64,000 nt of DNA, taken from Pedobacter panaciterrae (lineage in GTDB: Bacteria > Bacteroidota > Bacteroidia > Sphingobacteriales > Sphingobacteriaceae). The notes below the pieces were generated by a model. That model searched no databases. It was given only the letters and a program-made list of their open reading frames with translations, and was not told where the DNA came from. Of the stretch, positions 24,939-34,301 are shown one piece after another. Numbering within the stretch: position 1 is the stretch's first letter; each line of letters begins with the position of its first letter. The position numbers and the translations under genes were made by a program. Where the stretch lies: assembly GCF_013204795.1 (NCBI RefSeq), contig NZ_JABMKW010000020.1, forward strand, positions 1,612,001 through 1,676,000, in the 5' to 3' direction.

Positions 24939-26249
24939 TTAAACTGTTTTTACATCATCGTCGCTATAATCCTGAATATCTGTAATATATCCATTTAGGA
25001 TCAGAAAATCGAACAAAGGTTTGGCATCGGGAGTTACCGGCATATTTGCCGAAGTAACTACTTCATTTGTTTTCTTATCAAGGAATGGATAAGCAAAAAG
25101 TTTTACATTTTTGCTAAACATATCACTCACATAACTTAACAACAGACTGCTGTAATCTTCGCCAAAGTTATTTGAGTTAAATACAAATTTCAGGTTATTG
25201 ATATTGGTAGATATACCTACACTTTTTGGTCTGCATCGATCCAGGTATTTAGCTAGTTTATTGTGTCTGGAAAAGTTTGATACGATTACCTTATTTCCGG
25301 TTTTACACATCTCTTCTGCTCTTTTTGCAACGGCCCTCAAATCTACTTCATGCAAGTCATCGCCGGTCGACAATAAGTTAGACATCAATACCTCTATAAG
25401 AACACTCAGGTTGTCTTCCTTTACATTTTCTGTCTTTACAAACTGATCAACAGCTTTGTTGAGCATGCTAAAATTTGGATGAGATTTTTGCGCATACTTT
25501 GTACGCAGAATCATGATATCTTTTTTATACAGCAAATCTTTAGGCAAACAAGGCTGACCCTGAGCGTCAAAAATAGCTGCATCGGAGAAGTCCTTAACGA
25601 TCAGATATAGATTTAACAAGATGTTATCCGCACCTTTAAATACTGGCCCGTTCACAGAAATAAGATCTATTTCGACTGATCCAACAGTTAAATTATCTGC
25701 CAAAGACTCTATCATTGCCCTGCGGTCCTGATTGTAATAAAATGCTGCGTAAACAAGGTTAACACCAATTATACCCAAAACGTTTTGCTGTAAAGCGGCA
25801 TCAGTATCAAGCAAACGAACATGAAAAAATATTTCGTTGGGCTCCCCTCCTGGCTCTGATTGAAAGCGAAGTCCTATCCAACCATGCGGGTCATTAGATT
25901 TGTTGTAGTTAAGTGTAGTTACGGTATCTGCAAAAGCGAAAAAAGTTCTGTCATCATACTTTTCGCCGCTCAATCTTTCAGTTAATAAACCAAATTCATG
26001 GTTTAACATTTTCAATAGCCTGGATTTGCTCACATATCTGCCAGACTCTTCAACACCATAAATTGCATCACTAAACGTCATGTCGTATGCTGACATTGTT
26101 TTTGCAACCGTACCCGACGCGGCACCTGCAGTAAAGAAATTACGGGCCACTTCCTGTCCAGCACCTATCTCTGCAAATGTTCCGTAAATTTTAGGGTTTA
26201 AGTTAATCTTTAAAGCTTTACGCTTAGTATCAAGGATTTCTCTTTCCAT
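24939..26249 (-). CDS. Widely conserved protein of unknown function (TonB-box-like/nucleotidyltransferase misannotations occur)
   Basis: The ATG at 26249 gives 436 residues starting MEREILDTKRKALKINLNPK; a start six codons earlier is possible. The protein has no signal peptide. The segment YGTFAEIGAGQEVARNFF, then AKTMSAYDMTFSDAIYG and ALGIIGVNL-like GIIGVNLVYAAFYY, defines a family that I recall from both Bacteroidota and cyanobacteria, often mislabelled as a TonB-dependent receptor or a nicotinate-nucleotide adenylyltransferase. Neither label is supported by a visible motif. The downstream half contains KVIVSNFSRHNKLAKYL and a final region rich in beta strands. It is a cytoplasmic protein with strong conservation and no known role. 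Confidence 0.75.
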   Translation of the reverse strand: MEREILDTKRKALKINLNPKIYGTFAEIGAGQEVARNFFTAGAASGTVAKTMSAYDMTFSDAIYGVEESGRYVSKSRLLKMLNHEFGLLTERLSGEKYDDRTFFAFADTVTTLNYNKSNDPHGWIGLRFQSEPGGEPNEIFFHVRLLDTDAALQQNVLGIIGVNLVYAAFYYNQDRRAMIESLADNLTVGSVEIDLISVNGPVFKGADNILLNLYLIVKDFSDAAIFDAQGQPCLPKDLLYKKDIMILRTKYAQKSHPNFSMLNKAVDQFVKTENVKEDNLSVLIEVLMSNLLSTGDDLHEVDLRAVAKRAEEMCKTGNKVIVSNFSRHNKLAKYLDRCRPKSVGISTNINNLKFVFNSNNFGEDYSSLLLSYVSDMFSKNVKLFAYPFLDKKTNEVVTSANMPVTPDAKPLFDFLILNGYITDIQDYSDDDVKTV

Positions 26250-26343
26250 TTTGCAAAAATAGCACAATCAGATGGATTTAGACGATAAAATCCCTATATT
26301 GATGCCAATTATTTTCATACAGAAAATCTGTTCCGTAAAATCG

Positions 26344-28059
26344 ATGCTGAACGTTAAAAACCTCGACATACAATTCCTAAACAAAGAGGATAAATCCTGG
26401 CTTAAAGCAGTTAACAATGTGAGTTTCTCCATTGACAAGGGTAAAGTACTTGGTATTGTTGGAGAGTCCGGATCAGGAAAATCTGTTACTTCCTTCTCTA
26501 TTATGAGGCTCCATGATCCGCAAAGCACAATGATTGGAGGTGAAGTGGAATTTGACAACATTGATCTGCTAAATTTAACACCCGAAGAAATCAGAGACTA
26601 TAGAGGCAATAAAATTGCCATGATTTTTCAGGAGCCCATGACTTCTTTAAATCCGGTTTTTACTTGCGGAGCCCAGGTCGAAGAAGCGATTATACTACAT
26701 CAAAAGCTTGATAAGTATACGGCAAAAAATAAAACCATAGCTCTTTTTAAGGAAGTTCAGCTTCCGCGTCCGGAACATATATTTGACAGTTATCCCCATC
26801 AACTTTCCGGAGGACAAAAGCAAAGAGTTATGATTGCCATGGCGCTTAGCTGTAATCCGGAACTTTTAATAGCAGACGAACCTACAACCGCTCTTGATGT
26901 AACGGTTCAAAAAACGATCCTTGAGTTATTACTAAAGCTTAAACAGGAACGTGATATGGCCATGATATTCATATCTCATGACCTGGCCGTAATTAGCGAA
27001 ATCGCAGATGAAGTGGCCGTTATGTATAAGGGTGAAATTGTTGAACAGGGATCGGCAGATCAGATTTTTCATCACCCACAACATCCGTATACTAAAGGTT
27101 TGCTTGCCTGCAGACCTGCACCGAATAGGTTACTAAAAAAGTTACCCGTTGTGGCCGACTTTTTAAATGAAGACTCGGATCAGGCGATTGCACATCTAAT
27201 GGCACAAAATAGTTATACTGATTCTGAAATCGAACAGAGAAGGGCTCAGCTATATGGTCAAAAACCGCTATTAGAGGTTAAAGACCTGTGTACCTGGTAT
27301 CCCATAAGGAATGGTTTGTTTGGCAAAACCACTGATTATGTAAAGGCAGTTGACCATATTAACTTCGATGTTTTTCCTGGTGAAACGCTTGGACTTGTAG
27401 GTGAATCGGGCTGTGGAAAAACTACCTTAGGCCGTAGTATCTTAAGGCTGGTTGAGCCTACCTCAGGACAGATCATTTTTGATGGCAACAACATCACCTC
27501 TCTTAACAGAAGAGACCTGCGTGGATTGAGAAAAGATGTACAAATAATTTTTCAGGATCCATACTCTTCTTTAAATCCAAGACTTACCATAGGCAATGCT
27601 TTAATGGAACCTTTACAGGTACATGAGGTATTAGATAATGACACCAAAAGAAAGGCTCATATATTAAATCTACTTGAACGTGTTGATCTGAAAGCCGAAC
27701 ATTTCAACAGATATCCACATGAGTTTTCGGGCGGTCAGCGCCAACGTATTGTAATTGCCAGAGCACTTGCCTTACAACCGCGATTTATTATTTGCGATGA
27801 ATCGGTATCTGCACTGGATGTTTCTGTACAGGCCCAGGTATTGAATCTGTTGCGCCAGTTGCAGCAGGAATTTGGACTTACCTATATTTTTATCTCTCAC
27901 GATCTTGCAGTTGTAAAACACATTTCTGATCGGATGATTGTGATGAATAAAGGAAAAATTGAGGAACAAGGATATCCTGATGATATCTATAACAATCCAC
28001 AAGCTGAATACACACGCAAATTAATAACAGCAATTCCGGGTGCTAAATCCTTAATTTGA
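26344..28059 (+). CDS. Fused oligopeptide ABC transporter ATPase (DppD-DppF type)
   Basis: The ATG at 26344 (MLNVKNLDIQFL) gives 571 residues; an upstream start would add 24 unconserved residues. Two complete ABC ATPase modules are fused. Module 1 has Walker A GESGSGKS, signature LSGGQKQR and Walker B LLIADEPTTALD; module 2 has Walker A GESGCGKT, signature FSGGQRQR and Walker B FIICDESVSALD. Both carry the oligopeptide-type extension HPQHPYTKGLL and a similar end. Fused forms serve dipeptide, oligopeptide or glutathione import; no permease or binding protein is adjacent in this window. Confidence 0.92.
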   Translation: MLNVKNLDIQFLNKEDKSWLKAVNNVSFSIDKGKVLGIVGESGSGKSVTSFSIMRLHDPQSTMIGGEVEFDNIDLLNLTPEEIRDYRGNKIAMIFQEPMTSLNPVFTCGAQVEEAIILHQKLDKYTAKNKTIALFKEVQLPRPEHIFDSYPHQLSGGQKQRVMIAMALSCNPELLIADEPTTALDVTVQKTILELLLKLKQERDMAMIFISHDLAVISEIADEVAVMYKGEIVEQGSADQIFHHPQHPYTKGLLACRPAPNRLLKKLPVVADFLNEDSDQAIAHLMAQNSYTDSEIEQRRAQLYGQKPLLEVKDLCTWYPIRNGLFGKTTDYVKAVDHINFDVFPGETLGLVGESGCGKTTLGRSILRLVEPTSGQIIFDGNNITSLNRRDLRGLRKDVQIIFQDPYSSLNPRLTIGNALMEPLQVHEVLDNDTKRKAHILNLLERVDLKAEHFNRYPHEFSGGQRQRIVIARALALQPRFIICDESVSALDVSVQAQVLNLLRQLQQEFGLTYIFISHDLAVVKHISDRMIVMNKGKIEEQGYPDDIYNNPQAEYTRKLITAIPGAKSLI

Positions 28060-28067
28060 TTGTTTAA

Positions 28068-28970
28068 TTAGAGGGTTGTAGGCGTTGCTTGTTTATCGGT
28101 TTTCAGAACGGCCGATAATCTGATCAACGTAGTATTTATTGCTCTCCTGATCTCCCTTTCTTTAACCTTATCGTATCTTTTCAATAAGATCATTGCTTTA
28201 AAGATAACAACGTCTTTATTGATGGCTATGGTTTTAACGGTGAGGCCTCCGGGCATCACATTGTCGGCATAATTTTCAATAACCTTATTTAATTGATTTT
28301 CTATAAATTCAGGAGTATAACCATTTGCCAGCGACATTTCGAACTCGATACTTAGCTTTTTGGTATTTTGTTTGGACTGATTTACAATAACAGAGCTAAA
28401 AGCCAGCGAATTGGGAATAATTACCATATCACTATCTTCGTTTTGCAAAATCATATTGATGAGTGTAATATCTAATATTTTACCCTCATGGTCCCCTACC
28501 TTAATATGATCTCCTAATGAGAGCCTATCCGAAAACATGATAATTAAACCATTGATCATATTGGCAACATAGTCTTTGAATGTAACTGCCAATGCTGCTG
28601 CAACAATAGAAATACTAAATACCAGATCCTGTAATTTCACATCCCAGAATGAGGTTAATGCCAGCATAAAAAACACTGTGTTCAATATCGACTCAATCCG
28701 GTTAATACCCAGAATGAAATTATCCTTAATGTTGCTCTTAAACTTATGTTTTTTGATGTACCAATAAATAACCACCCATCTGATGATAGAGATTGCCAGA
28801 CTTGGTCCCAGAAAGATCATAAAGCCACTCGTTATTCTTGCCAAACGTGGGTACTCAACATAGATTTGCGGCTTGTTGATATAAAAATAAACCAACAGCG
28901 AATAAATCAATGCCTTTATCAGGATCATCAGTAATTCCTTGCCGGTTTTTCTTTCTCTGTCTTCTATCAT
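28068..28970 (-). CDS. MscS family mechanosensitive channel
   Basis: The product has 300 residues. Hydrophobic segments near residues 12-30, 45-70 and 95-115 precede a pore-lining helix (ISIVAAALAVTFKDYVANMINGLIIMF) with the Ala/Gly pattern of MscS TM3. The beta domain follows (LSLGDHIKVGDHEGKILDITLINMIL, DMVIIPNSLAFSSVI) and then the C-terminal alpha/beta part. It should release osmolytes under hypo-osmotic stress in the inner membrane. It faces the RNase R gene with 110 bases between the start codons, which suggests a shared divergent promoter region. Confidence 0.9.
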   Translation of the reverse strand: MIEDRERKTGKELLMILIKALIYSLLVYFYINKPQIYVEYPRLARITSGFMIFLGPSLAISIIRWVVIYWYIKKHKFKSNIKDNFILGINRIESILNTVFFMLALTSFWDVKLQDLVFSISIVAAALAVTFKDYVANMINGLIIMFSDRLSLGDHIKVGDHEGKILDITLINMILQNEDSDMVIIPNSLAFSSVIVNQSKQNTKKLSIEFEMSLANGYTPEFIENQLNKVIENYADNVMPGGLTVKTIAINKDVVIFKAMILLKRYDKVKEREIRRAINTTLIRLSAVLKTDKQATPTTL

Positions 28971-29080
28971 TTTATACTTTAAATAACAATAAGTTTAAAA
29001 TTACTCTGCCTAAGCAAAGGTACAAAATACAACAATCTATCGCTTCAAATTGTTACCTTCGGGTGATTCATATTTTTATT

Positions 29081-31213
29081 ATGGCAAAAAAGAAAACATC
29101 GCACTTAGAACTTGTTTTAATACAATTGATTAGTGATGTATTGGAAAAAAACAGCAATGAGGCACTGAACTACAAACAGGTTTCAGCTAAATTAAATATA
29201 ACAGATCCTGAAGCAAGAGAAACAATTCTTGAGGTACTTAAAGAACAATCGAGAAAGGGTGTTTTTTTAGAACCAGAAAAGGGGAAATTCCGCTTAAAGG
29301 ATTTGAAAACTTTCGTTATCGGTAAAGTAGACATGACCGCTGATGGCTCTGCATTTGTAGTTCCGGAAGATGAGTTTGAAAAAGACATTTTTGTATCGGC
29401 ACGCAAACTTCATAATGCACTAAATGGTGATACCGTAAAAGTCTACATCTACGCTAAAAAAAGTGGCCGTAAAAATGAAGGCGAAGTAGTTGAGATCATT
29501 ACCCGTGCAAAAACTGATTTCATTGGAGTGATAAAGATCTCTGATCGTTTTGCTTTTGTAAATATTGACGATCGTAAAATGCTCCATGATATATTTGTTC
29601 CTTTAAGCGACCTAAACGGAGCTAAAAATGGACAAAAAGTACAGGTTAGCATTACTGATTGGCCAGAAGGCGTTAAGAATCCAATTGGAAGAATAACAAC
29701 TATACTTGGCGAGCAGGGCGAGAATAACACTGAAATGAACGCCATCCTGGCTCAGTTTGGATTTCCTTTGGTATTTCCGCCTGAGGTTGAAAATGAAGCA
29801 AATGCGATACCTGAAGAAATTACTGCTGCCGACTTAAAAGGACGCAAGGACTTTAGAGAAACAGTTACATTTACCATTGACCCGGCCGATGCCAAGGATT
29901 TTGATGACGCCATATCTTTTAAAACATTACCAAATGGAAATTATGAGATAGGTGTACACATTGCTGATGTGTCTCATTATGTTATCCCTAATAGTCATCT
30001 CGATAAAGAAGCTTATTCAAGAGCTACCTCAGTTTACCTGGTAGATCGCGTGATTCCTATGCTTCCAGAACGTTTAAGCAATGGTGTATGCTCCCTACGT
30101 CCAAACGAAGACAAGCTGTGCTTTGCAGCAGTGTTTGAACTTGATGATAAAGCAAATATCATTACAGAATGGTTCGGCCGTACGGTTATCCATTCGAACA
30201 GACGCTTTAGTTATGAAGAGGCTCAAGAAGTTATTGAAAATAAAGAAGGTGATTACGCTGATGAAATTCTGAAACTTAATGAACTGGCTTATATCCTGCG
30301 CGACAGGAAGTTTAAAAATGGTGCTATAAGTTTTGAAAGTACTGAGGTTAAATTTAAACTTGATGAAACAGGCAAACCAATTGGCGTGTATGTTAAAGAA
30401 CGTAAAGATGCCCATAAGCTTATAGAAGACTTTATGTTACTTGCCAATAAAAAAGTAGCTGAGTTCATTGCCAAAAAAGGAAAAGGAAAGCAGAAATATA
30501 CTTTTGTGTATCGTTCTCACGACTCCCCTAACCTCGAAAACCTGGGTAATTTTGCACTTTTTGCAGCCCGTTTTGGTTATAAGATAAATATGAAATCGGA
30601 TAAGGAGATTGCAAAATCATTGAACTACCTGATGGAAGATGTTGAGGGGAAAAAGGAACAGAATGTATTAACACAACTTGCCATCCGCTCTATGGCAAAA
30701 GCTGTTTACACCACAAAAAAGACTAGTCATTACGGATTGGCTTTTGACCACTATACCCATTTCACCTCTCCTATCAGACGATATCCCGATGTTATGGTGC
30801 ACAGACTTCTGGCTGCTTACTTAAACAACGAAAAGTCTGCAAATGAAGAAGAATATGAAATAGCATCTTCTCATTCCTCAACAATGGAAAAACGTGCTGC
30901 TGATGCAGAGCGTGCTTCTATTAAATATAAGCAGGCTGAATATCTGGAAGAAAACATAGGAAATACTTTCCTTGGCATCATCTCCGGAGTTACAGAATGG
31001 GGAATGTATGTTGAGATCATTGAAAACAAATGTGAAGGCATGATAAGGCTTCGTGATATATCTGATGATTTCTATGTACTCGATGAAAAAAACTACTGCA
31101 TAGTGGGCCAGCGTAAAAAGAAAAAATACCAATTGGGCGACGAGGTAAAGGTAAAAGTAAAGAAAGTAGATCTGGCTAAACGTCAAATAGATTTTATTTT
31201 AGTACAGGATTAG
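29081..31213 (+). CDS. rnr: Ribonuclease R
   Basis: The ATG at 29081 (MAKKKTSHLELVLIQL) gives 710 residues; the frame is open for 57 codons further upstream but that part overlaps the divergent gene's start. Order of domains: N-terminal helical region, cold-shock domains (GKVDMTADGSAFVVPEDE), the RNB catalytic core with TIDPADAKDFDDAISF (metal-binding Asp residues), IADVSHYVIPNSHLDKEA, and HYTHFTSPIRRYPDVMVHRLL, then a C-terminal S1 domain (FLGIISGVTEWGMYVEIIENKCEGMI). It degrades structured RNA 3' to 5'. It is followed 18 bases later by the polyprenyl synthetase gene. Confidence 0.94.
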   Translation: MAKKKTSHLELVLIQLISDVLEKNSNEALNYKQVSAKLNITDPEARETILEVLKEQSRKGVFLEPEKGKFRLKDLKTFVIGKVDMTADGSAFVVPEDEFEKDIFVSARKLHNALNGDTVKVYIYAKKSGRKNEGEVVEIITRAKTDFIGVIKISDRFAFVNIDDRKMLHDIFVPLSDLNGAKNGQKVQVSITDWPEGVKNPIGRITTILGEQGENNTEMNAILAQFGFPLVFPPEVENEANAIPEEITAADLKGRKDFRETVTFTIDPADAKDFDDAISFKTLPNGNYEIGVHIADVSHYVIPNSHLDKEAYSRATSVYLVDRVIPMLPERLSNGVCSLRPNEDKLCFAAVFELDDKANIITEWFGRTVIHSNRRFSYEEAQEVIENKEGDYADEILKLNELAYILRDRKFKNGAISFESTEVKFKLDETGKPIGVYVKERKDAHKLIEDFMLLANKKVAEFIAKKGKGKQKYTFVYRSHDSPNLENLGNFALFAARFGYKINMKSDKEIAKSLNYLMEDVEGKKEQNVLTQLAIRSMAKAVYTTKKTSHYGLAFDHYTHFTSPIRRYPDVMVHRLLAAYLNNEKSANEEEYEIASSHSSTMEKRAADAERASIKYKQAEYLEENIGNTFLGIISGVTEWGMYVEIIENKCEGMIRLRDISDDFYVLDEKNYCIVGQRKKKKYQLGDEVKVKVKKVDLAKRQIDFILVQD

Positions 31214-31231
31214 ACAACAACAATCAAAAGA

Positions 31232-32200
31232 ATGCATTCTCCTTCAGAATTATTAAAGCACGTAGAACAAGCAATAAGCGAAATCCAATACCCAACATAT
31301 CCTGGCAACTTATATGAGCCCATAAGCTATATTATGAGCTTAGGCGGCAAAAGAGTAAGACCTACTATGCTATTAATGGCAGTAGATTTATTTAATGGCG
31401 ATATTTTTAAGGCTTTGCCCGCGGCAATGGCAATTGAAACATTCCACAACTTTACGCTTATTCATGATGACATTATGGACAATGCCCCACTTAGAAGAGG
31501 AAAGCAAACTGTACATGAAAAGTGGGGTACAAATACTGCTATACTAAGTGGCGACGTGATGATGGTTGAAGCAAACAAACACATTACAAATGTTGATGTA
31601 AGTATTTTAAAACCCGCTCTTGATACGTTTAATACCACTGCACAAGGGGTTTGTGAAGGTCAGCAACTCGATATGGAATTTGAAAACCGTAGCGACGTAA
31701 GCATTCCCGAATACATAGATATGATACGCCTTAAAACAGCTGTTTTATTAGGTGGCGCAATGAAACTGGGTGCAATTGTTGCAAAGGCAAAACCAGAAGA
31801 AGCGGAACTTATTTACGTGTTTGGAGAAAATCTGGGCATTGCTTTCCAACTGCAAGACGATATTCTGGACGTGTTTGGCGACCCGGAGAAATTTGGAAAA
31901 CAAATAGCCGGTGACATCATAGCAAACAAAAAAACTTTTCTTTTGCTAAAATTACAGGAATTAGTGAGCAAAGAAGATCATACTAAACTTACCGATCAAT
32001 TTACCAACAAGAACACAGAAGATAAAATCAAACACATTACCGACCTATACCATAGTTATAAGATCAGGGAGTTGGCCACACAGGAAATGAAAAGCTATCT
32101 TGACAAGGCATTTACAGCCTTAAACAAGATTACAATAGCTGAATCCAGGAAATCTGAAATTATTAAATTAGCTGAGGAGTTGATGAGCAGAGAACATTAA
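31232..32200 (+). CDS. Polyprenyl synthetase (trans-isoprenyl diphosphate synthase)
   Basis: This 322-residue all-helical enzyme chains isopentenyl diphosphate onto an allylic primer. The first Asp-rich motif is HDDIMDNAPLRRGKQTVHEKWG and the second QLQDDILDVFGDPEKFGKQIAGDI; GGKRVRP lies near the N-terminus. The product length is not certain; Bacteroidota encode several such enzymes for quinone tails, undecaprenol-like carriers and carotenoids. It follows RNase R on the same strand. Its stop overlaps the stop of the convergent kinase-receiver gene by 4 bases. Confidence 0.92.
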   Translation: MHSPSELLKHVEQAISEIQYPTYPGNLYEPISYIMSLGGKRVRPTMLLMAVDLFNGDIFKALPAAMAIETFHNFTLIHDDIMDNAPLRRGKQTVHEKWGTNTAILSGDVMMVEANKHITNVDVSILKPALDTFNTTAQGVCEGQQLDMEFENRSDVSIPEYIDMIRLKTAVLLGGAMKLGAIVAKAKPEEAELIYVFGENLGIAFQLQDDILDVFGDPEKFGKQIAGDIIANKKTFLLLKLQELVSKEDHTKLTDQFTNKNTEDKIKHITDLYHSYKIRELATQEMKSYLDKAFTALNKITIAESRKSEIIKLAEELMSREH

Positions 32201-33159
32201 TGATCAAATATTGATTTTACTTTTTCGTCGGTAAGTGGCTTAGCAATAAAATCTTTCACAAAGGAAAATGATTTTGCAATTGTTCTATCCATTGGATCAA
32301 CTGATGAGGAGACAATAACAACATCAATAGAAATCTTGCTTTCGTCCAGCATCTTCAGAAATCTAAGACCATCAATATTAGGCATATGTAAATCCAAGAG
32401 AATAAGATCGGGCTTATTCTGCTTGATGTAATCCAGTGCATTTCCAGGATTATTGAACAAAACAACCTGCTTTTCTCTATGTTGATTTCTTATCAAAGCC
32501 TGATGCACTTTAATGGTCATCAGGTCATCATCAACAAGTACCACATGTTTTTTCTCTGGCTCTAACCCTTCATTTTCTGGCTGATTATCTGTTCCGGGCT
32601 TGCTAAGGGAAATGCAGAGTTCCTTAATTACACTATCCAGTTTTTTGGCCTGGTAATTAACATCGCTTAGCAGCTGATTTATCTTTGAAACATCATAACC
32701 TCCCAATCGACTATAGCTTGTAACGTTAAATAAGCTCGATACATTAGCCGTTAGTGAGCGTAGTTGATGAGAAGTAAGATGAGAATAATCATTAAGTTTC
32801 CTTAAATGATCCAGGCGTTCGTGATTCTTTATAATGGTGCAAACAACCTGTTCAATCTTATCTTTCATTAAAGGAGTAAACACGATCTGAAAAGATGAGT
32901 CTATCCCTTCATACGCAGAAGGGATTCTTACCTCTATGCTGAAACATTTATTGTTAAAACATTTTTCAAGTAGTTTTAGGAATTTATATTTATAAATTTG
33001 CGTAATTATTTCCTCAACATTGTCCCCAATTTTAGGCGAGCCAGTAATAAATTCCCGTAAATTATTATCAGGAACAATTTTGAAAAATAATAATTCATTT
33101 TTTCTATCAATTAGAAAAAATGAACAAGATGAATGCTCCCACACACTACTAACCAGCAT
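32197..33159 (-). CDS. PAS/DHp-receiver protein lacking a kinase ATPase domain
   Basis: The protein has 320 residues. Residues 1-110 look like a PAS domain (CSFFLIDRKNELLFFKIV, SFQIVFTPLMKD). Residues 120-185 form a two-helix DHp-like segment with the H box SHLTSHQLRSLTANVSSLFN (His131) but without the usual Pro. Instead of an HATPase domain there is a 20-residue acidic linker and then a receiver (residues 204-320) with acidic pocket VDDD, phospho-acceptor Asp256 (LILLDLHMP), Ser in IVSSSVDPMDR and Lys in FIAKPL. No ATP-binding N, G1 or G2 box is visible. It may be a phosphorelay or dimerisation partner of another kinase. Divergent neighbour: an XRE regulator. Confidence 0.8.
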   Translation of the reverse strand: MLVSSVWEHSSCSFFLIDRKNELLFFKIVPDNNLREFITGSPKIGDNVEEIITQIYKYKFLKLLEKCFNNKCFSIEVRIPSAYEGIDSSFQIVFTPLMKDKIEQVVCTIIKNHERLDHLRKLNDYSHLTSHQLRSLTANVSSLFNVTSYSRLGGYDVSKINQLLSDVNYQAKKLDSVIKELCISLSKPGTDNQPENEGLEPEKKHVVLVDDDLMTIKVHQALIRNQHREKQVVLFNNPGNALDYIKQNKPDLILLDLHMPNIDGLRFLKMLDESKISIDVVIVSSSVDPMDRTIAKSFSFVKDFIAKPLTDEKVKSIFDH

Positions 33160-33368
33160 TGTTAATCTTATCTAAACTATTATATTGCCCACAATTCATT
33201 TTTTACACGGATTTTTTAATTGTTTTATAAGTTTTGGCTTAATACTCATAAGGTCTATGGTGCAATTCTATACTAATATTATCCTAATTTATTTATGGTT
33301 TAGAATTTGCAACCAGATAATGGGTTTCTAATTTGACCGTATACAAATCAACACAATATAAATCAATT

Positions 33369-33749
33369 ATGCAAGAAATACTGTCAAAAGTAAGCATCGG
33401 AGAAAGGATCAAAAACTTGCGATTAGACCACAATTTATCCCAAGCGGCTATAGCTAACACATTGAATATATCCAGAAGTAATTATTCACAAATAGAGTTA
33501 GGAAATCAGTTTCCTTCTTTTGACACACTACACTTAATCGCCAGATATTATAGCAAAAGTTATGAATGGATTTTGCATGGGGAGCCGCAAAATTCCGAAG
33601 ACAATGAATCGGTTAATAAGATCCAATCTTTAATCAATAATCTTGAGAAATCCCTTGCAGGCTTTAAAAAGGCAATAGAGAACTTTGAACAGGAGTTAAT
33701 TGAAATCAAAACTGAAAAATTCAAAGGCAACCACCCGAATGGGCATTAG
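33369..33749 (+). CDS. XRE family transcriptional regulator with C-terminal coiled coil
   Basis: The ATG at 33369 (MQEILSKVSIGERIKN) gives 126 residues; a TTG 12 codons upstream is a weaker option. Residues 8-70 are a Cro/C1-type helix-turn-helix (RIKNLRLDHNLSQAAIANTLNISRSNYSQIELGNQFPSFDTLHLIARYY shows the typical LSQxxxA...S...Y pattern). The remaining 50 residues are a heptad-like helix (INNLEKSLAGFKKAIENFEQELIEIK), probably for dimerisation. The divergent ATPase-less kinase-receiver gene is 209 bases away. A strong bidirectional terminator follows. Confidence 0.85.
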   Translation: MQEILSKVSIGERIKNLRLDHNLSQAAIANTLNISRSNYSQIELGNQFPSFDTLHLIARYYSKSYEWILHGEPQNSEDNESVNKIQSLINNLEKSLAGFKKAIENFEQELIEIKTEKFKGNHPNGH

Positions 33750-33760
33750 AATTTGGCATT

Positions 33761-33813
33761 ACTTTATAAAAAAAGGGTTTCAACATATGCTGAAACCCTT
33801 TTTTTTATAAAGT
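33761..33813. terminator. Bidirectional terminator between the XRE gene and rpmA
   Basis: The arms AAAAAAAGGGTTTCA and TGAAACCCTTTTTTT enclose ACATATGC, extended outside by ACTTTATA/TATAAAGT pairs. A-run and T-run on opposite sides allow termination of both convergent transcripts. Confidence 0.9.
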
Positions 33814-33823
33814 AAATATCTTA

Positions 33824-34243
33824 CTATTCTGCAGATTCTGCTTTAGTTTCTACTTCAGCTTTAACCGCTTTTTTAGCAGGTGCTTTTTTTGCAGGTGCTT
33901 TTTCAGCAACAACTTCCTTTGCAGGAGCAGCAGCTTTCTTAGCAGGTGCTTTTTTAACAACAGGTGCTTTTTCTACAACTTCTTTAGCTACAGTAGGTAA
34001 TACAGAAACATATGATTTGTTATCTTGTTTCTTTTTGAAGATTACAGTACCATCAACCAAAGCGAATAAAGTATGGTCTTTACCAATACCTACTCCTTTA
34101 TCTGGATGATGTTTTGTACCACGCTGACGTACTAAAATGTTTCCAGCGATAGCTTCCTGACCACCAAATATTTTGATACCTAAACGTTTGCTATGCGACT
34201 CGCGTCCGTTTCTCGAACTACCGGCTCCTTTTTTATGTGCCAT
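33824..34243 (-). CDS. rpmA: 50S ribosomal protein L27 with a long Lys/Ala/Pro tail
   Basis: The protein has 139 residues. The first 85 are standard L27: MAHKKGAGSSRNGRESHSKRLG, then GNILVRQRGTKHHPDKGVGIGKDHTLFALVDG. The last 50 residues are a low-complexity extension made of repeats such as KKAPAKKAAAPAKE and EKAPAKKAPAKKAVKAE, ending acidic (KAESAE). The usual family length is about 85. The tail is rich in Lys/Ala as in the histone-like gene at 23275. It follows L21 by 58 bases in the normal rplU-rpmA order. The function of the tail is unknown. Confidence 0.95.
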   Translation of the reverse strand: MAHKKGAGSSRNGRESHSKRLGIKIFGGQEAIAGNILVRQRGTKHHPDKGVGIGKDHTLFALVDGTVIFKKKQDNKSYVSVLPTVAKEVVEKAPVVKKAPAKKAAAPAKEVVAEKAPAKKAPAKKAVKAEVETKAESAE

Positions 34244-34301
34244 CTTGTTTTATATTTTATTAATTACCTGATTAACCTGGTAATCTTTGTTTAACAACTA
34301 A

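Noticed and set aside
24939..26249. TonB-dependent receptor or nicotinate-nucleotide adenylyltransferase
   Set aside because: There is no signal peptide, plug, barrel or nucleotidyltransferase motif in the sequence.
28910..29080. Upstream extension of RNase R
   Set aside because: The extension overlaps the start of the divergent MscS gene and lacks conserved sequence; the MAKKKTSHLE start is typical.
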